37,247 bases of DNA from an uncultured Desulfobulbaceae bacterium (lineage in GTDB: Bacteria > Desulfobacterota > Desulfobulbia > Desulfobulbales > CALZHT01). Location of the stretch: contig CALZHT010000056.1 in the NCBI GenBank assembly GCA_945787445.1, forward strand, positions 1 to 37,247, given 5' to 3'. A program made the position numbers and the translations under genes. Below are positions 24,479 through 32,460 of this stretch, piece after piece; within the stretch, counting starts at the first letter, position 1; every line of letters begins with the position of its first letter. A model generated the notes under the pieces. That model was not told the DNA's origin and searched no databases. It worked only from the letters and a program-made list of their open reading frames with translations.

Positions 24479-25858
24479 ATGCCCTCGCATCCTCTTGATT
24501 TCCAAATACAGACCAATATATTCGCAACACCTGAGCTTCTTTCCGTATTTGACGAAAAAAAAAGATTCCAGCGCTGGCTAGATATAGAAGCCGCCCTCGC
24601 GCAAACGCAAGGCGAACTCGGGATTATTCCCCGTGATGCCGCATCTGAAATTGCCGCTAAGGCGTCTCTTGAGCATATCGATTTGTCTTATGTTCATCAG
24701 GAATATCAACTCAGCCGCAATTCTCTGGTGCCATTACTGAAAGGACTCAGAAAGGCATGCGGCAAAGTTCATGGTGAATTCGTCCACTATGGCGCCACCA
24801 CTCAGGACATCCTGGACACCGCCCAGATCCTGGAACTGAAAGAAACTTTCGCAATACTCTACCGGGATCTGCGAAATCTTGAGCACTATTTACTCGAAAT
24901 AACCGAATGCCACCAAAACACACCCATGATTGCCAGGACCCATGGGCAACAGGCATTACCAATTACCTTTGGCCTTAAAACCGCAGTCTGGCTTTCCGAG
25001 ACGAGACGACATATTGAACGGATCAAACAGCTCTATCCGCGCATACTGACGGGTCAATTGAGCGGAGCTGTGGGGACAATGGCAGCTTTCGGTCCGAAAG
25101 CCCTGGCTGTCGTGGAACAAACCTTGACCAGGCTCGGCCTCAAGCATTCGCCGGCCAGCTGGCACACATCCCGTGATACTATTGCGGAAACCGCTGCTTT
25201 TTTTTCCATCCTTTCCGGAACACTAGAAAAAATTGCGAATGAAATTTTTCAGCTGGGGAAAAACGAAATCAGCGAGCTCCATGAACCCCTCCCATCCAAG
25301 GCAATAAGCAGCAGCACCATGCCCCACAAAAGGAATCCTGTACTTTGCCAGCGCATCTCTGTTCTTGCCAGGCATGCCCGATCCCTTACCTCCGTTGTTT
25401 TTGACAGTATGGTGCATGAACATGAACGTGATGCCCGTGCCTTATGGTCCGAATGGCTGGCCATGCCGCAGATCGCCATATACACTGCCACAGCGCTTTC
25501 CTTCCTTACCAATATCATGGGAGGCCTTGAGGTTAACCTTGAAAAGATGAAGGAAAATCTCTATCTGCAAAAGGAGATGGTTATTTCCGAGTGGCTTCTA
25601 TTTCACATGTCACAAAAGATTGGCAAGATGCGGGCCCAGGAAAAAATTCATACCCTCCTGCAACTAGCAACTGCAAAAAACATATCCTTGAAAGAAATCC
25701 TTGCTGGTGATCAGGAGGTAGGCCCTTTGTTCGGCAAGGACGCACTTGAAATGTTTGACCATCCTGAACGGTATATTGGCAATTCCATTGAAATTATCAC
25801 AGCAGTCCTGCACGAAGTAACAACCAAACGTCAGAATGATCCCGAGGTGTTAGTGTAA
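24479..25858 (+). CDS. Fumarase/aspartase superfamily lyase, PcaB/PurB-like (first of tandem pair)
   Basis: The 459-residue protein is related to adenylosuccinate lyase and 3-carboxymuconate cycloisomerase. TTQD is at residues 107-110, THGQQALP begins at 154, and the signature SSSTMPHKRNP lies at 277-287, so the catalytic His and Ser regions are present. The N-terminal FQRWLDIEAALAQTQGELGIIP is the PcaB/PurB-type start. It shares little with the purB at 5532 outside the motifs, so it is not simply a second purB. Such enzymes eliminate or add fumarate-like groups at amines or carbons; the substrate here is unknown. Its stop overlaps the start of the next lyase by 1 bp. Confidence 0.88.
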   Translation: MPSHPLDFQIQTNIFATPELLSVFDEKKRFQRWLDIEAALAQTQGELGIIPRDAASEIAAKASLEHIDLSYVHQEYQLSRNSLVPLLKGLRKACGKVHGEFVHYGATTQDILDTAQILELKETFAILYRDLRNLEHYLLEITECHQNTPMIARTHGQQALPITFGLKTAVWLSETRRHIERIKQLYPRILTGQLSGAVGTMAAFGPKALAVVEQTLTRLGLKHSPASWHTSRDTIAETAAFFSILSGTLEKIANEIFQLGKNEISELHEPLPSKAISSSTMPHKRNPVLCQRISVLARHARSLTSVVFDSMVHEHERDARALWSEWLAMPQIAIYTATALSFLTNIMGGLEVNLEKMKENLYLQKEMVISEWLLFHMSQKIGKMRAQEKIHTLLQLATAKNISLKEILAGDQEVGPLFGKDALEMFDHPERYIGNSIEIITAVLHEVTTKRQNDPEVLV

Positions 25859-27312
25859 TGGCATGTCAGTCCCTGCGGAGTCACATTCTGGACTCCAGGT
25901 TTTACAGTTCCGGCTATACTACGGATGAAGCCCGCCGGATATTTTGCGATCTAAGACGATTACAGCGTTGGCTTGAGGTGGAAACAGCCCTGGCCAAGGT
26001 TCAGGCCGATCTGGGCATTATTCCAGCGGCGGCAGCGCAGTATTTACAAAAAACCGCAAATCTCAAGCTGTTGGATGTCACCAAGATACAGGAAGACATT
26101 GTCGCAACGGGTCACTCCTTGATTCCCTTGCTTTCCGCGTGGCAATCCATTTCAGGTGATTCCGGCCAGTACATCCATTACGGCGCCACAACCCAGGACA
26201 TTCAAGACACTGCCCAGGTCCTGGAAATAAGGGATGTTTTTGTCATTATTGAACGGGACCTCACCGCTTTGACCGGCAGCCTTATTGCTCTTGCAGACAC
26301 CTATAAAGGTCTGGTCATGATCGGCCGTACCCATGGTCAGCCAGCTCTGCCTACAACTCTGGGTCTCAAAATCGGTGTATGGCTTGATGAACTACTCCGC
26401 AGTGCTGCCCGCCTTATGGATTGCAAAAAGAGAATTCTGGTCAGCCAGCTCTTTGGCGGGGTCGGTACCATGGCGGCTTTTGGTGAAAAAGGCATTGTTT
26501 TGCTTGAGAAGTTTTCAGCGCTTCTTGATCTCGGATCTCCACTTGCTGCCTGGCACAGCAGCCGGGACAGATTTGCGGAATATCTCTCTGCCATTGCGAT
26601 CCTTGGCGGCTGCCTCGGGAAAATCGGCAATGAAATCAGCCAGCTTTCCAGGGCTGAAATCCGCGAACTTGAAGAGCCCTTTCATTTTGGCAAAATCGGC
26701 AGCACAACAATGCCACACAAGCGCAATCCCGAACTCTGCGAACAGGTTGTAGTGCTTGCCAAACTCATTAAAAGCAATGCTGATTTGGGTTTTGAGGCCC
26801 TGATCAATGAACACGAGCGGGATTACCGTTCGATACGGCTTGAATGGGTCAGCATCACTGAGGCTTCTCTTTTTCTCTGCGGTGCTCTCGCTCTTATGAA
26901 AAAAATCATTAACGATCTCATTGTCCATAAGGACCGTATCGAGCAAAACACCAAAGAATCATCCTTTCTTATATCGACAGAAAAACTGATGTTCCTTCTG
27001 GGTGAGAAAATCGGCAAACAAAAGGCCCATCAGATTCTTTATGAAGCTGCCATGGAGTCCCATGATTCGGGCACGCCCATAATTGATCTTTTAGTGGAAC
27101 ATCTTGAGATCAAATCCCTTTTTAAGCGGCAAAATCTGGAAGCGGCAATGGATCCTTCCGGCCATATCGGTCTGGCAAAAGACCTTACTCAAAATGTTAT
27201 TGAATCGGCAAAAAGGTGGCTTTCCGACCAGGATATTTCCCAACAAAATTTAGCATCCTGCCCTCTGGCCAATAAGGACGGGCAGTGCTTTCTTGAAAAC
27301 GGAACTGTGTAA
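25858..27312 (+). CDS. Fumarase/aspartase superfamily lyase, PcaB/PurB-like (second of tandem pair)
   Basis: The 484-residue protein is a paralogue of the preceding one. TTQD is at 111-114, GRTHGQPALP at 156-165 and GSTTMPHKRNP at 281-291, so the catalytic elements are intact. The two share the WHxSRD, GTMAAFG and INEHERD/VHEHERD segments, showing an old duplication. The ATG overlaps the previous stop (TAATG), so the pair is translationally coupled and may make a heteromeric enzyme. The C-terminal tail (about 465-484) is Cys-containing and has no counterpart in the first lyase. It is followed after 3 bp by the NicO-type transporter gene. Confidence 0.88.
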   Translation: MACQSLRSHILDSRFYSSGYTTDEARRIFCDLRRLQRWLEVETALAKVQADLGIIPAAAAQYLQKTANLKLLDVTKIQEDIVATGHSLIPLLSAWQSISGDSGQYIHYGATTQDIQDTAQVLEIRDVFVIIERDLTALTGSLIALADTYKGLVMIGRTHGQPALPTTLGLKIGVWLDELLRSAARLMDCKKRILVSQLFGGVGTMAAFGEKGIVLLEKFSALLDLGSPLAAWHSSRDRFAEYLSAIAILGGCLGKIGNEISQLSRAEIRELEEPFHFGKIGSTTMPHKRNPELCEQVVVLAKLIKSNADLGFEALINEHERDYRSIRLEWVSITEASLFLCGALALMKKIINDLIVHKDRIEQNTKESSFLISTEKLMFLLGEKIGKQKAHQILYEAAMESHDSGTPIIDLLVEHLEIKSLFKRQNLEAAMDPSGHIGLAKDLTQNVIESAKRWLSDQDISQQNLASCPLANKDGQCFLENGTV

Positions 27313-27315
27313 CCC

Positions 27316-28116
27316 ATGGGGCAAGGCATCATGCTTTACCTGAGCGCCATTACCTTAGGAGCCTTCCATGCCTTTGAGCCTGGACATGGCAAAACGGTTA
27401 TTGCCGCATATATGCTGGGAACCAAAGGAAGAGCCTGGGATGGAGTATTGCTCGGTCTTATTGTTACCTTTACCCATACGTTCAGCGTTATTATCCTCGC
27501 AATAGCTGCCAAGGTTCTTGCAAAGAACTTTTCAGAAGCAGAACTTCATACCTGGCTTGGCTTGGTTTCTTCCATACTGATATTGTGCGTTGGCATCTGG
27601 ATGTTCAAATCAAGACTTTCCGGCAAAAGCGGCCATTCCCATTTCCATCTGTTCGCTAAAAAAGGGCACAGCCACCATCACCATGTCCGTGACCGTGACC
27701 ACCAGCATGATCATCATGAACCGGCGCATGATACTGAACACCATTATCAGCATCACAATGACGGTCAAGGTAACAGCTGCGCCGATCAGCCTGAAACAGC
27801 CGGCAACGGCAAATGGAGCCTCTTGCTCCTCGGCATATCCGGCGGCCTGGTCCCCTGCCCTGCCGGTATCGCTATTCTGCTGACCGCCGTTGGTGCAGGC
27901 CAAATTGCCAAAGGGTTGACCATGGCGCTTTTCTTCAGCCTGGGGCTTGGCCTGGTTATGATGGCAATTGGCATTACGCTTTCCCGGGCGGGAAAACTCA
28001 CCGAAAAAATCAGTGACAACCAGAATCTTGTCTGGGGCATGGGGATGTTGAGTTCCGTAATTATCATTATCCTGGGCGGATACATCCTCATCCATTCATT
28101 ACAAGGAATCCTTTAA
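27316..28116 (+). CDS. NicO-type nickel/cobalt transporter with His-rich loop
   Basis: The 266-residue polytopic membrane protein has the motif HAFEPGHGKT (residues 18-27), which with HTFSV forms the metal-binding core of the NicO/RcnA family. Six membrane segments are suggested (about 7-25, 43-65, 77-95, 166-185, 195-215 and 230-260). A cytoplasmic or periplasmic loop between TM3 and TM4 (about 112-158) is very rich in His and Asp (HSHHHHVRDRDHQHDHHE and on). Family members move Ni2+ or Co2+ across the inner membrane, in RcnA as efflux. It begins 3 bp after the second lyase, and the association with that gene is conspicuous. Direction of transport is not decided by sequence. Confidence 0.88.
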   Translation: MGQGIMLYLSAITLGAFHAFEPGHGKTVIAAYMLGTKGRAWDGVLLGLIVTFTHTFSVIILAIAAKVLAKNFSEAELHTWLGLVSSILILCVGIWMFKSRLSGKSGHSHFHLFAKKGHSHHHHVRDRDHQHDHHEPAHDTEHHYQHHNDGQGNSCADQPETAGNGKWSLLLLGISGGLVPCPAGIAILLTAVGAGQIAKGLTMALFFSLGLGLVMMAIGITLSRAGKLTEKISDNQNLVWGMGMLSSVIIIILGGYILIHSLQGIL

Positions 28117-28143
28117 TATCAAATCCGGAACCAAACCAAACCA

Positions 28144-28172
28144 TTGCGTGTCAATTAATTACAGGGTATAAT
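28144..28172 (+). promoter_or_regulatory. Candidate sigma70-type promoter
   Basis: TATAAT at 28167-28172 is preceded by TTGCGT at 28144-28149 with 17 bp between. The -10 is perfect and the -35 matches only in the first three bases. A transcript would begin near 28180, giving a leader of about 70 nt before the first binding-protein gene. Confidence 0.45.
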
Positions 28173-28252
28173 TGCAAACTCCAATTGTATGGTCAATACT
28201 TCTTAACGGACAATATATAATCAACAATAAAATCAATACAGAGGGTAAAGTA

Positions 28253-28858
28253 ATGTTTTTCAGATATATACAAATACTGCTCGTCGTTTTCATATCTTTT
28301 TTTCTTTTGCATGGAAACGGTCAGAGCTGTGTAGGACGGATTCTCTATATTGGCGCCCTTGAGGAAAACAGTGACAAGATACTTGGCGAACTTCTGGTAA
28401 TCCTCATAAATGAGCGCACCGGAACCAATGTGAAACTGCGCCTCTTTAAGGACAATGACTCGCTTTATGAGGCCTTCAAATCAACCGACGAAAAGACAAA
28501 GGTCGACATTATCGTCGAAAACACCGCCGATGCAGCGGAATTTCTCAAAAGAACGCCATCGAGTGACGTCAACACCGAATTTGCGGAAATCAAGGACCTG
28601 TATGAAAAGAATCATGATATCATCTGGCTCAATCCCTTTGGTTTCAAAAACGCTGAAGGAAAATTCGACAACGCTCTCTCGTCTGCTTTGATCCGCCGCG
28701 ATATCCTGACAAACTTTCCGCTGCTGCCCCGGGTGATAAACAAGCTCGCCGGCGCGATTGATGACACCGCCTATTCTGAAATGTTCGCCAAGGTCAATTC
28801 CGGTGATAAAGCCAATAATGTTGCACGGGATTTCCTGCGCGAAAGGAAGTTGATCTAA
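28253..28858 (+). CDS. OpuAC-like periplasmic substrate-binding protein
   Basis: The start at 28253 is set by GAGGG (28241-28245) seven bases upstream; an upstream in-frame TTG-initiated extension is rejected. The 201-residue protein has a signal peptide (about residues 1-23) and then GRILYIGALEENSDKILGEL, with LYEAFKSTDEKTKVDIIVEN, which is the pattern of the first lobe of glycine-betaine/choline type (OpuAC) binding proteins. It is short for an intact OpuAC protein (usually about 270 or more), so it may be a reduced binding domain. No ABC permease or ATPase is adjacent. It leads the group with a TPR protein and a PhnD-like protein. Confidence 0.7.
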   Translation: MFFRYIQILLVVFISFFLLHGNGQSCVGRILYIGALEENSDKILGELLVILINERTGTNVKLRLFKDNDSLYEAFKSTDEKTKVDIIVENTADAAEFLKRTPSSDVNTEFAEIKDLYEKNHDIIWLNPFGFKNAEGKFDNALSSALIRRDILTNFPLLPRVINKLAGAIDDTAYSEMFAKVNSGDKANNVARDFLRERKLI

Positions 28859-28867
28859 ACCCTTTTT

Positions 28868-29428
28868 ATGATAAATCAGCCCATGTATAACAGGATTATT
28901 GTTCTCTTCGGCCTGGTGCCCATACTTTTTCTTGCAGTACTATTCATTTTCTGTGGTTCTGCATTCAGCCATGTTGAATCTTCCATGCCGGATGCTGTTG
29001 CTGAGATTGAATATAAAATGCTTCTCGATTTCAAGCCCGGTGACAATGCGACCAGAAATAAACTCGCCATGGTCCTCTATCGCCGGAACAAACTGATTGA
29101 AGCAGAGAAAGAAGCGAAGCTGGTTCTGAAAAACGTCCCCAAAGATATTGATGCGTTAGATACCCTCGGTCTTATACGACACGCCCAGAAAAAATACCCT
29201 GAAGCGATTTCCCATTTTACCAAGGCGATTTCCATGAATCCCAAAGATGCGTTGCTGTATTATCACCTGGGCAAGTCGCAGGAAATGATGGGAAATCTGG
29301 AAGATGCTGTAAAAAATTATCGTTTGGCTCTCGAGGCCATTGAACGTGATGACCATGGCCATGATCATGATCAGATAGAGCAGATTAAAGATTCCCTTGA
29401 AAAAATTAAATCCACCATAAACAAGTAG
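28868..29428 (+). CDS. Exported or membrane-anchored TPR protein with His/Asp-rich tail
   Basis: The 186-residue protein has an N-terminal hydrophobic segment (about residues 9-30) that may be a signal anchor or uncleaved signal. TPR units follow: AEKEAKLVLKNVPKDIDALD, LGLIRHAQKKYPEAISHFTK with AISMNPKD, then YYHLGKSQEMMGNLEDAVKN. Near the C-terminus (about 161-168) is DDHGHDHD, a short His-rich stretch that might bind metal, like the loop of the NicO-type protein upstream. It lies 9 bp after the OpuAC-like gene and 13 bp before the PhnD-like gene, so the three are probably one operon. Confidence 0.78.
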   Translation: MINQPMYNRIIVLFGLVPILFLAVLFIFCGSAFSHVESSMPDAVAEIEYKMLLDFKPGDNATRNKLAMVLYRRNKLIEAEKEAKLVLKNVPKDIDALDTLGLIRHAQKKYPEAISHFTKAISMNPKDALLYYHLGKSQEMMGNLEDAVKNYRLALEAIERDDHGHDHDQIEQIKDSLEKIKSTINK

Positions 29429-29441
29429 CTTGAGATCATAG

Positions 29442-30338
29442 ATGATGAAAAAGATTGTTCTTTTCCTTGCCGCCCTTCTGCTCGTTTCCTGCAGTTCGTC
29501 TCCTTCTCAGAAAAAAGAGCTGCCCACTTACAAAATCGGCTACATGATTTGTAACAGTGAAAAGGAAACCCTGGAGCGTTTCGTGCCTTTTACCGCCTTT
29601 CTCAGCGAGAAGATGGGAGTCAATTTTGTCCCGTCTGCTATTGATACGATTAATTTTACCAGGGAAGTTGAAAACTTTGATTTTGTGCATACCAACTCGC
29701 TGCTCTACATAATTCTCAATCGTTTTCATGGCGTTGAGGTGCTAAGCGCGGAAAAAAAGGGGTCCCTGGGCATGCGTTCCCAAGGTGTTATTGTAACTCT
29801 GAAAAAGAAAGGCATTAAAACGGTTAAGGACCTCAAAGGCAAGACTATGATTTTCGGCCCGATGTTGGCGCCGACCGGTTTCATGAGCCAGATTGATGTT
29901 CTGCAGGCCAATGGTGTCGATCCTGAACAGGACCTGGCCTTCTATACCATTCCTACTGGTTCATTTAAGCATGAAAAAGTGGTGTACGGAGTCCTTTTTG
30001 AAAAATATGACGCTGGCGCCCTGCCCCTTGATGACATTGAAATAATGGCGGCAGAAGGAAAAATTGACCCTGAAGACTTTGCAATCATTGGCAGAGGCCA
30101 AGCAATGCCATATTGTAATTTTGCCGTAACCCAGAAAATTGACGAAAATTTTGCCAAGAAATTCCAGCAAACCATCCTGAGCATTACCAAGGATGATACC
30201 ATCGAAATAAATGGTGAACGGATTAAGGTTCTCGACCGGGCCCTGGTTGACGGCTTTGTGGAGATAGCAGACAGCGACTTTGATATCGTTCGTGAGATGG
30301 CCAAACGCACCAACATGCCGCCGTACCAAAAATTCTAA
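29442..30338 (+). CDS. PhnD-like substrate-binding lipoprotein
   Basis: The 298-residue lipoprotein has a lipobox ending in C17 (LVSC). The mature part has the PhnD/phosphonate-binding-like layout: YKIGYMICNSEKETLERFVP, FTAFLSEKMGVNF, then FDFVHTNSLLYII, VKDLKGKTMIFGPMLAPTGF and a conserved TGSFKHEKVVYGVLFEKYDAG segment. Members of this family bind anionic ligands (phosphonate, phosphite and others) and also act as sensor modules. There is no adjacent PhnC/PhnE, so it is either a stand-alone receptor or uses a transporter elsewhere. It ends the operon of the OpuAC-like and TPR genes and converges on the response regulator gene. Confidence 0.82.
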   Translation: MMKKIVLFLAALLLVSCSSSPSQKKELPTYKIGYMICNSEKETLERFVPFTAFLSEKMGVNFVPSAIDTINFTREVENFDFVHTNSLLYIILNRFHGVEVLSAEKKGSLGMRSQGVIVTLKKKGIKTVKDLKGKTMIFGPMLAPTGFMSQIDVLQANGVDPEQDLAFYTIPTGSFKHEKVVYGVLFEKYDAGALPLDDIEIMAAEGKIDPEDFAIIGRGQAMPYCNFAVTQKIDENFAKKFQQTILSITKDDTIEINGERIKVLDRALVDGFVEIADSDFDIVREMAKRTNMPPYQKF

Positions 30339-30436
30339 CCTCGCAAAAACACAATTACATCCCCTACAAATTCATCCGATATCTGTGCAGGAATTATAAA
30401 TCTGCGATTTCTATGAGCTAAACGTAAGGAAAGGAT

Positions 30437-31492
30437 TTATATTTTTTTGAGGAGATGCGTTCTGAGGTTTACGCTTTTATTGGTGAGGCCAAGTTTTTTC
30501 CGGATATTTTTTCTATGCGATTCAACAGTTTTTGGCGAAATATTCATTATATCCGCAATTTCTTTGGTAGAGCTTCCGTGCTTTATAAGGTTTGCTATCT
30601 GTATCTCCATGGGAGTGAAATTCTCGAATTCCACCGGCAACTCCGGCATGGATGAAATAGTAAATGAAGAGAGTACTGTTTCGAAATTTGCCTTGATCAG
30701 GTCTACGAGAGATTTTTCACTTTTAGGCAAATTTGCGTGTTGTAAAGCATCAAGATGTGGCAGCACATTGTTATGAAGATCTAATAAGATATTCTCTTCA
30801 ATTCTGACCTTATCCTTTTCCCTTTCCTCAACGAGCATCCGCAGGGCAGTGTTTACCTCATCGATATTTTTGCTTTTGATTTGCAGTTGCTCTTCAAGCT
30901 CCAGTTTTTCGTTCAACACTTCATTCATATTTTTACTGACCCTCTGCACAAAGGCATTCTGGGCCAAAATCTGTTTTTCCATATCGTTTTGAATAGTGCC
31001 GATATCTTTCATGAGCCGCCAATTTTCACCCAGCACCTCGGCAAAATGGGTTATCTCATGCCAATGAAACGGTTTCTGGATGTAAAACAACTGCGCGGTT
31101 GATGGAACTTGTTCGGCAATGGTGTTGGGAGGAACATCCGTATAGGCGGTTACAATAACGATATGGATGCAGGGATCCAAAGCCCGAATCTGAGCAGCTG
31201 TCCACACGCCGTCCGGACCGGGAGGCATTCTCACGTCAATAAAAGCAACGGCAAAAGGCCTGTTTCCCTCTTTAGCTTTCTTGGCATGTTTTACGGCTTC
31301 TTCTCCACCTGAACAGGTTGTGAGTTCAAAATGTGGAAATACAACAGCTTCTTTTGATTCCAGTGCACCATCTTTACTCTCGGAAAAAGGGTCCTCTTCG
31401 ATATCAGGTGTGAATATGCTTTGGTAGATCGCGAGCATGTCAGGCATATCATCCACAGCAAGAATTCGAATTGGTTCAGCATATTTATTCAT
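30437..31492 (-). CDS. Response regulator, REC-coiled coil-LuxR HTH
   Basis: The 351-residue protein has a receiver domain (about residues 8-150): acidic pair D14-D15, phospho-acceptor D86 (FIDVRMPPGPDG), T115 and K140. About 25 extra residues sit between the first helix and second strand (30-55). A helical linker spans about 165-280, with the segment NILLDLHNNVLPHLDAL. A LuxR-type DNA-binding domain follows (292-351), with TPMEIQIANLIKHGSSTKEIADIMNISPKTVESHRKNIRKKLGL. This architecture is common in Deltaproteobacteria and typically pairs with a hybrid or separate histidine kinase; none is nearby. The gene converges on the binding-protein operon, and its targets are unknown. Confidence 0.92.
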   Translation of the reverse strand: MNKYAEPIRILAVDDMPDMLAIYQSIFTPDIEEDPFSESKDGALESKEAVVFPHFELTTCSGGEEAVKHAKKAKEGNRPFAVAFIDVRMPPGPDGVWTAAQIRALDPCIHIVIVTAYTDVPPNTIAEQVPSTAQLFYIQKPFHWHEITHFAEVLGENWRLMKDIGTIQNDMEKQILAQNAFVQRVSKNMNEVLNEKLELEEQLQIKSKNIDEVNTALRMLVEEREKDKVRIEENILLDLHNNVLPHLDALQHANLPKSEKSLVDLIKANFETVLSSFTISSMPELPVEFENFTPMEIQIANLIKHGSSTKEIADIMNISPKTVESHRKNIRKKLGLTNKSVNLRTHLLKKI

Positions 31493-31978
31493 TTTCTTTG
31501 CCCGATTAAAAATCCTGCAAACTTTTGTGTAGGATGTTTTATGCTTTAGAAAAAACCTAAAAGAAGATTTAATCTATAAGTATCAGTTTAGAAGTAATTA
31601 ATATTATTTAATTATTATTATTGAAAACTTACGAAATTGCAATAATTTACACTAGAAAAACCAAATGTCAACTTGCGTTACACTTCTCCCGCCCTATCAC
31701 CAAACAGTGGCTGGTCATTGGTTTCAGGATCACCAATCGGTATTGAATTGTATTCATTCCCAACAAATTTTAAGTTTGTTACGAAATCCATCACTTCTAA
31801 TGATTGACCAGGAATGGTTCAACCGATCCGGCGGAAGTTTAGGCTTTATTCGATATTCGCTTTTATTCAAATAAGATTGCTGTTTACCGCCCCTTAGGAA
31901 CTTCAGTTAATTACATATACTAAAATCGTAAGTACATGAATTAGAATAAAAACAATATTATCTAATACTTCCACCAAA
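31493..31978. other. Intergenic, A/T-rich region with possible relic
   Basis: About 490 bases separate the response regulator start from the terminator of the cytochrome gene. The first 160 are A/T-rich and probably hold the regulator promoter. From 31660 to 31870 the base composition is more coding-like. One minus-strand frame (listed separately) and the overlapping frames read like parts of a decayed gene, but no domain could be named. A plus-strand 69-codon frame in the same place is not convincing. Confidence 0.45.
31678..31791 (-). CDS. Possible short ORF or relic, unknown function
   Basis: A 37-codon frame from an ATG at 31791, with AGAAG ending two bases upstream, reads MDFVTNLKFVGNEYNSIPIG and ends DRAGEV. 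Its composition is protein-like, with no signal or membrane segment. The same frame continues upstream without a stop for nine further codons, so it might be the end of a decayed gene. Neither homology nor expression can be judged by eye. Confidence 0.2.
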   Translation of the reverse strand: MDFVTNLKFVGNEYNSIPIGDPETNDQPLFGDRAGEV

Positions 31979-32011
31979 AAAGGCGGTTCAACCGTTGGTT
32001 GAACCGCCTTT
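31979..32011 (-). terminator. Strong rho-independent terminator of the cytochrome gene
   Basis: The arms at 31980-31993 and 31997-32010 pair over 14 bp around a 3-nt loop, with one further A-T pair at the base (31979/32011). On the minus strand the stem is followed by a T tract (complement of the A run at 31976-31980). It lies about 30 bp after the stop of the multiheme cytochrome gene. Confidence 0.9.
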
Positions 32012-32042
32012 GGCAGTTAGTTAATTCATCAGGATAATTCCT

Positions 32043-32460
32043 CTATGGACAACTTACGGGTGATATGACCGTTGCCCCGGAAGGTATGGCACCGGAGATT
32101 GATCCGCTGCTGGTGGTGATATAGAAGCCATCAAGCTCAAGGCCGTTTTCCCGGGCCCATATATTGATGGTATACACACCGATGTTGTTGATGGTGATTC
32201 GTGTTGGGTTCGGACCGGCATTATGTGGCGTTCTCGTCCAGTTCCAACTGGTATTGGATGCCGGCGTGGTGGCATTACCGACCATGGAGCTGTCAAGCCC
32301 GTACCACAGTGAGTTGTCGCCACTGTTACCACCATCCTTTCCTCTGAACCAGATATAATAGGTGCCGGTCTGGGTAAAGTTCAGGTCGTATTGTGCAGAG
32401 GAACCGGAGATGGAACCGGTGCTGTTGGCAACTTCACAACCTCCGCCACTTGGTGGAGGA
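32043..32460 (-). other. C-terminal carbohydrate-binding-like domain and Gly/Pro linker
   Basis: The last 140 or so residues of the cytochrome hold no heme motif. A poly-Gly/poly-Pro linker sits just above this segment (about 32440-32500). The domain starts CEVANSTGSISGSSAQYDLN and has GTYYIWFRGKDGGNSGDNSL and INIWARENGLELDGFYIT, a pattern seen in beta-sandwich modules at the C-termini of polysaccharide-active or cell surface proteins. It could tether the cytochrome to extracellular polymer. Confidence 0.6.

Noticed and set aside
31665-31874. 69-codon plus-strand open frame in the regulator-cytochrome gap
   Set aside because: No domain or ribosome binding site; the opposite strand has a more protein-like reading.
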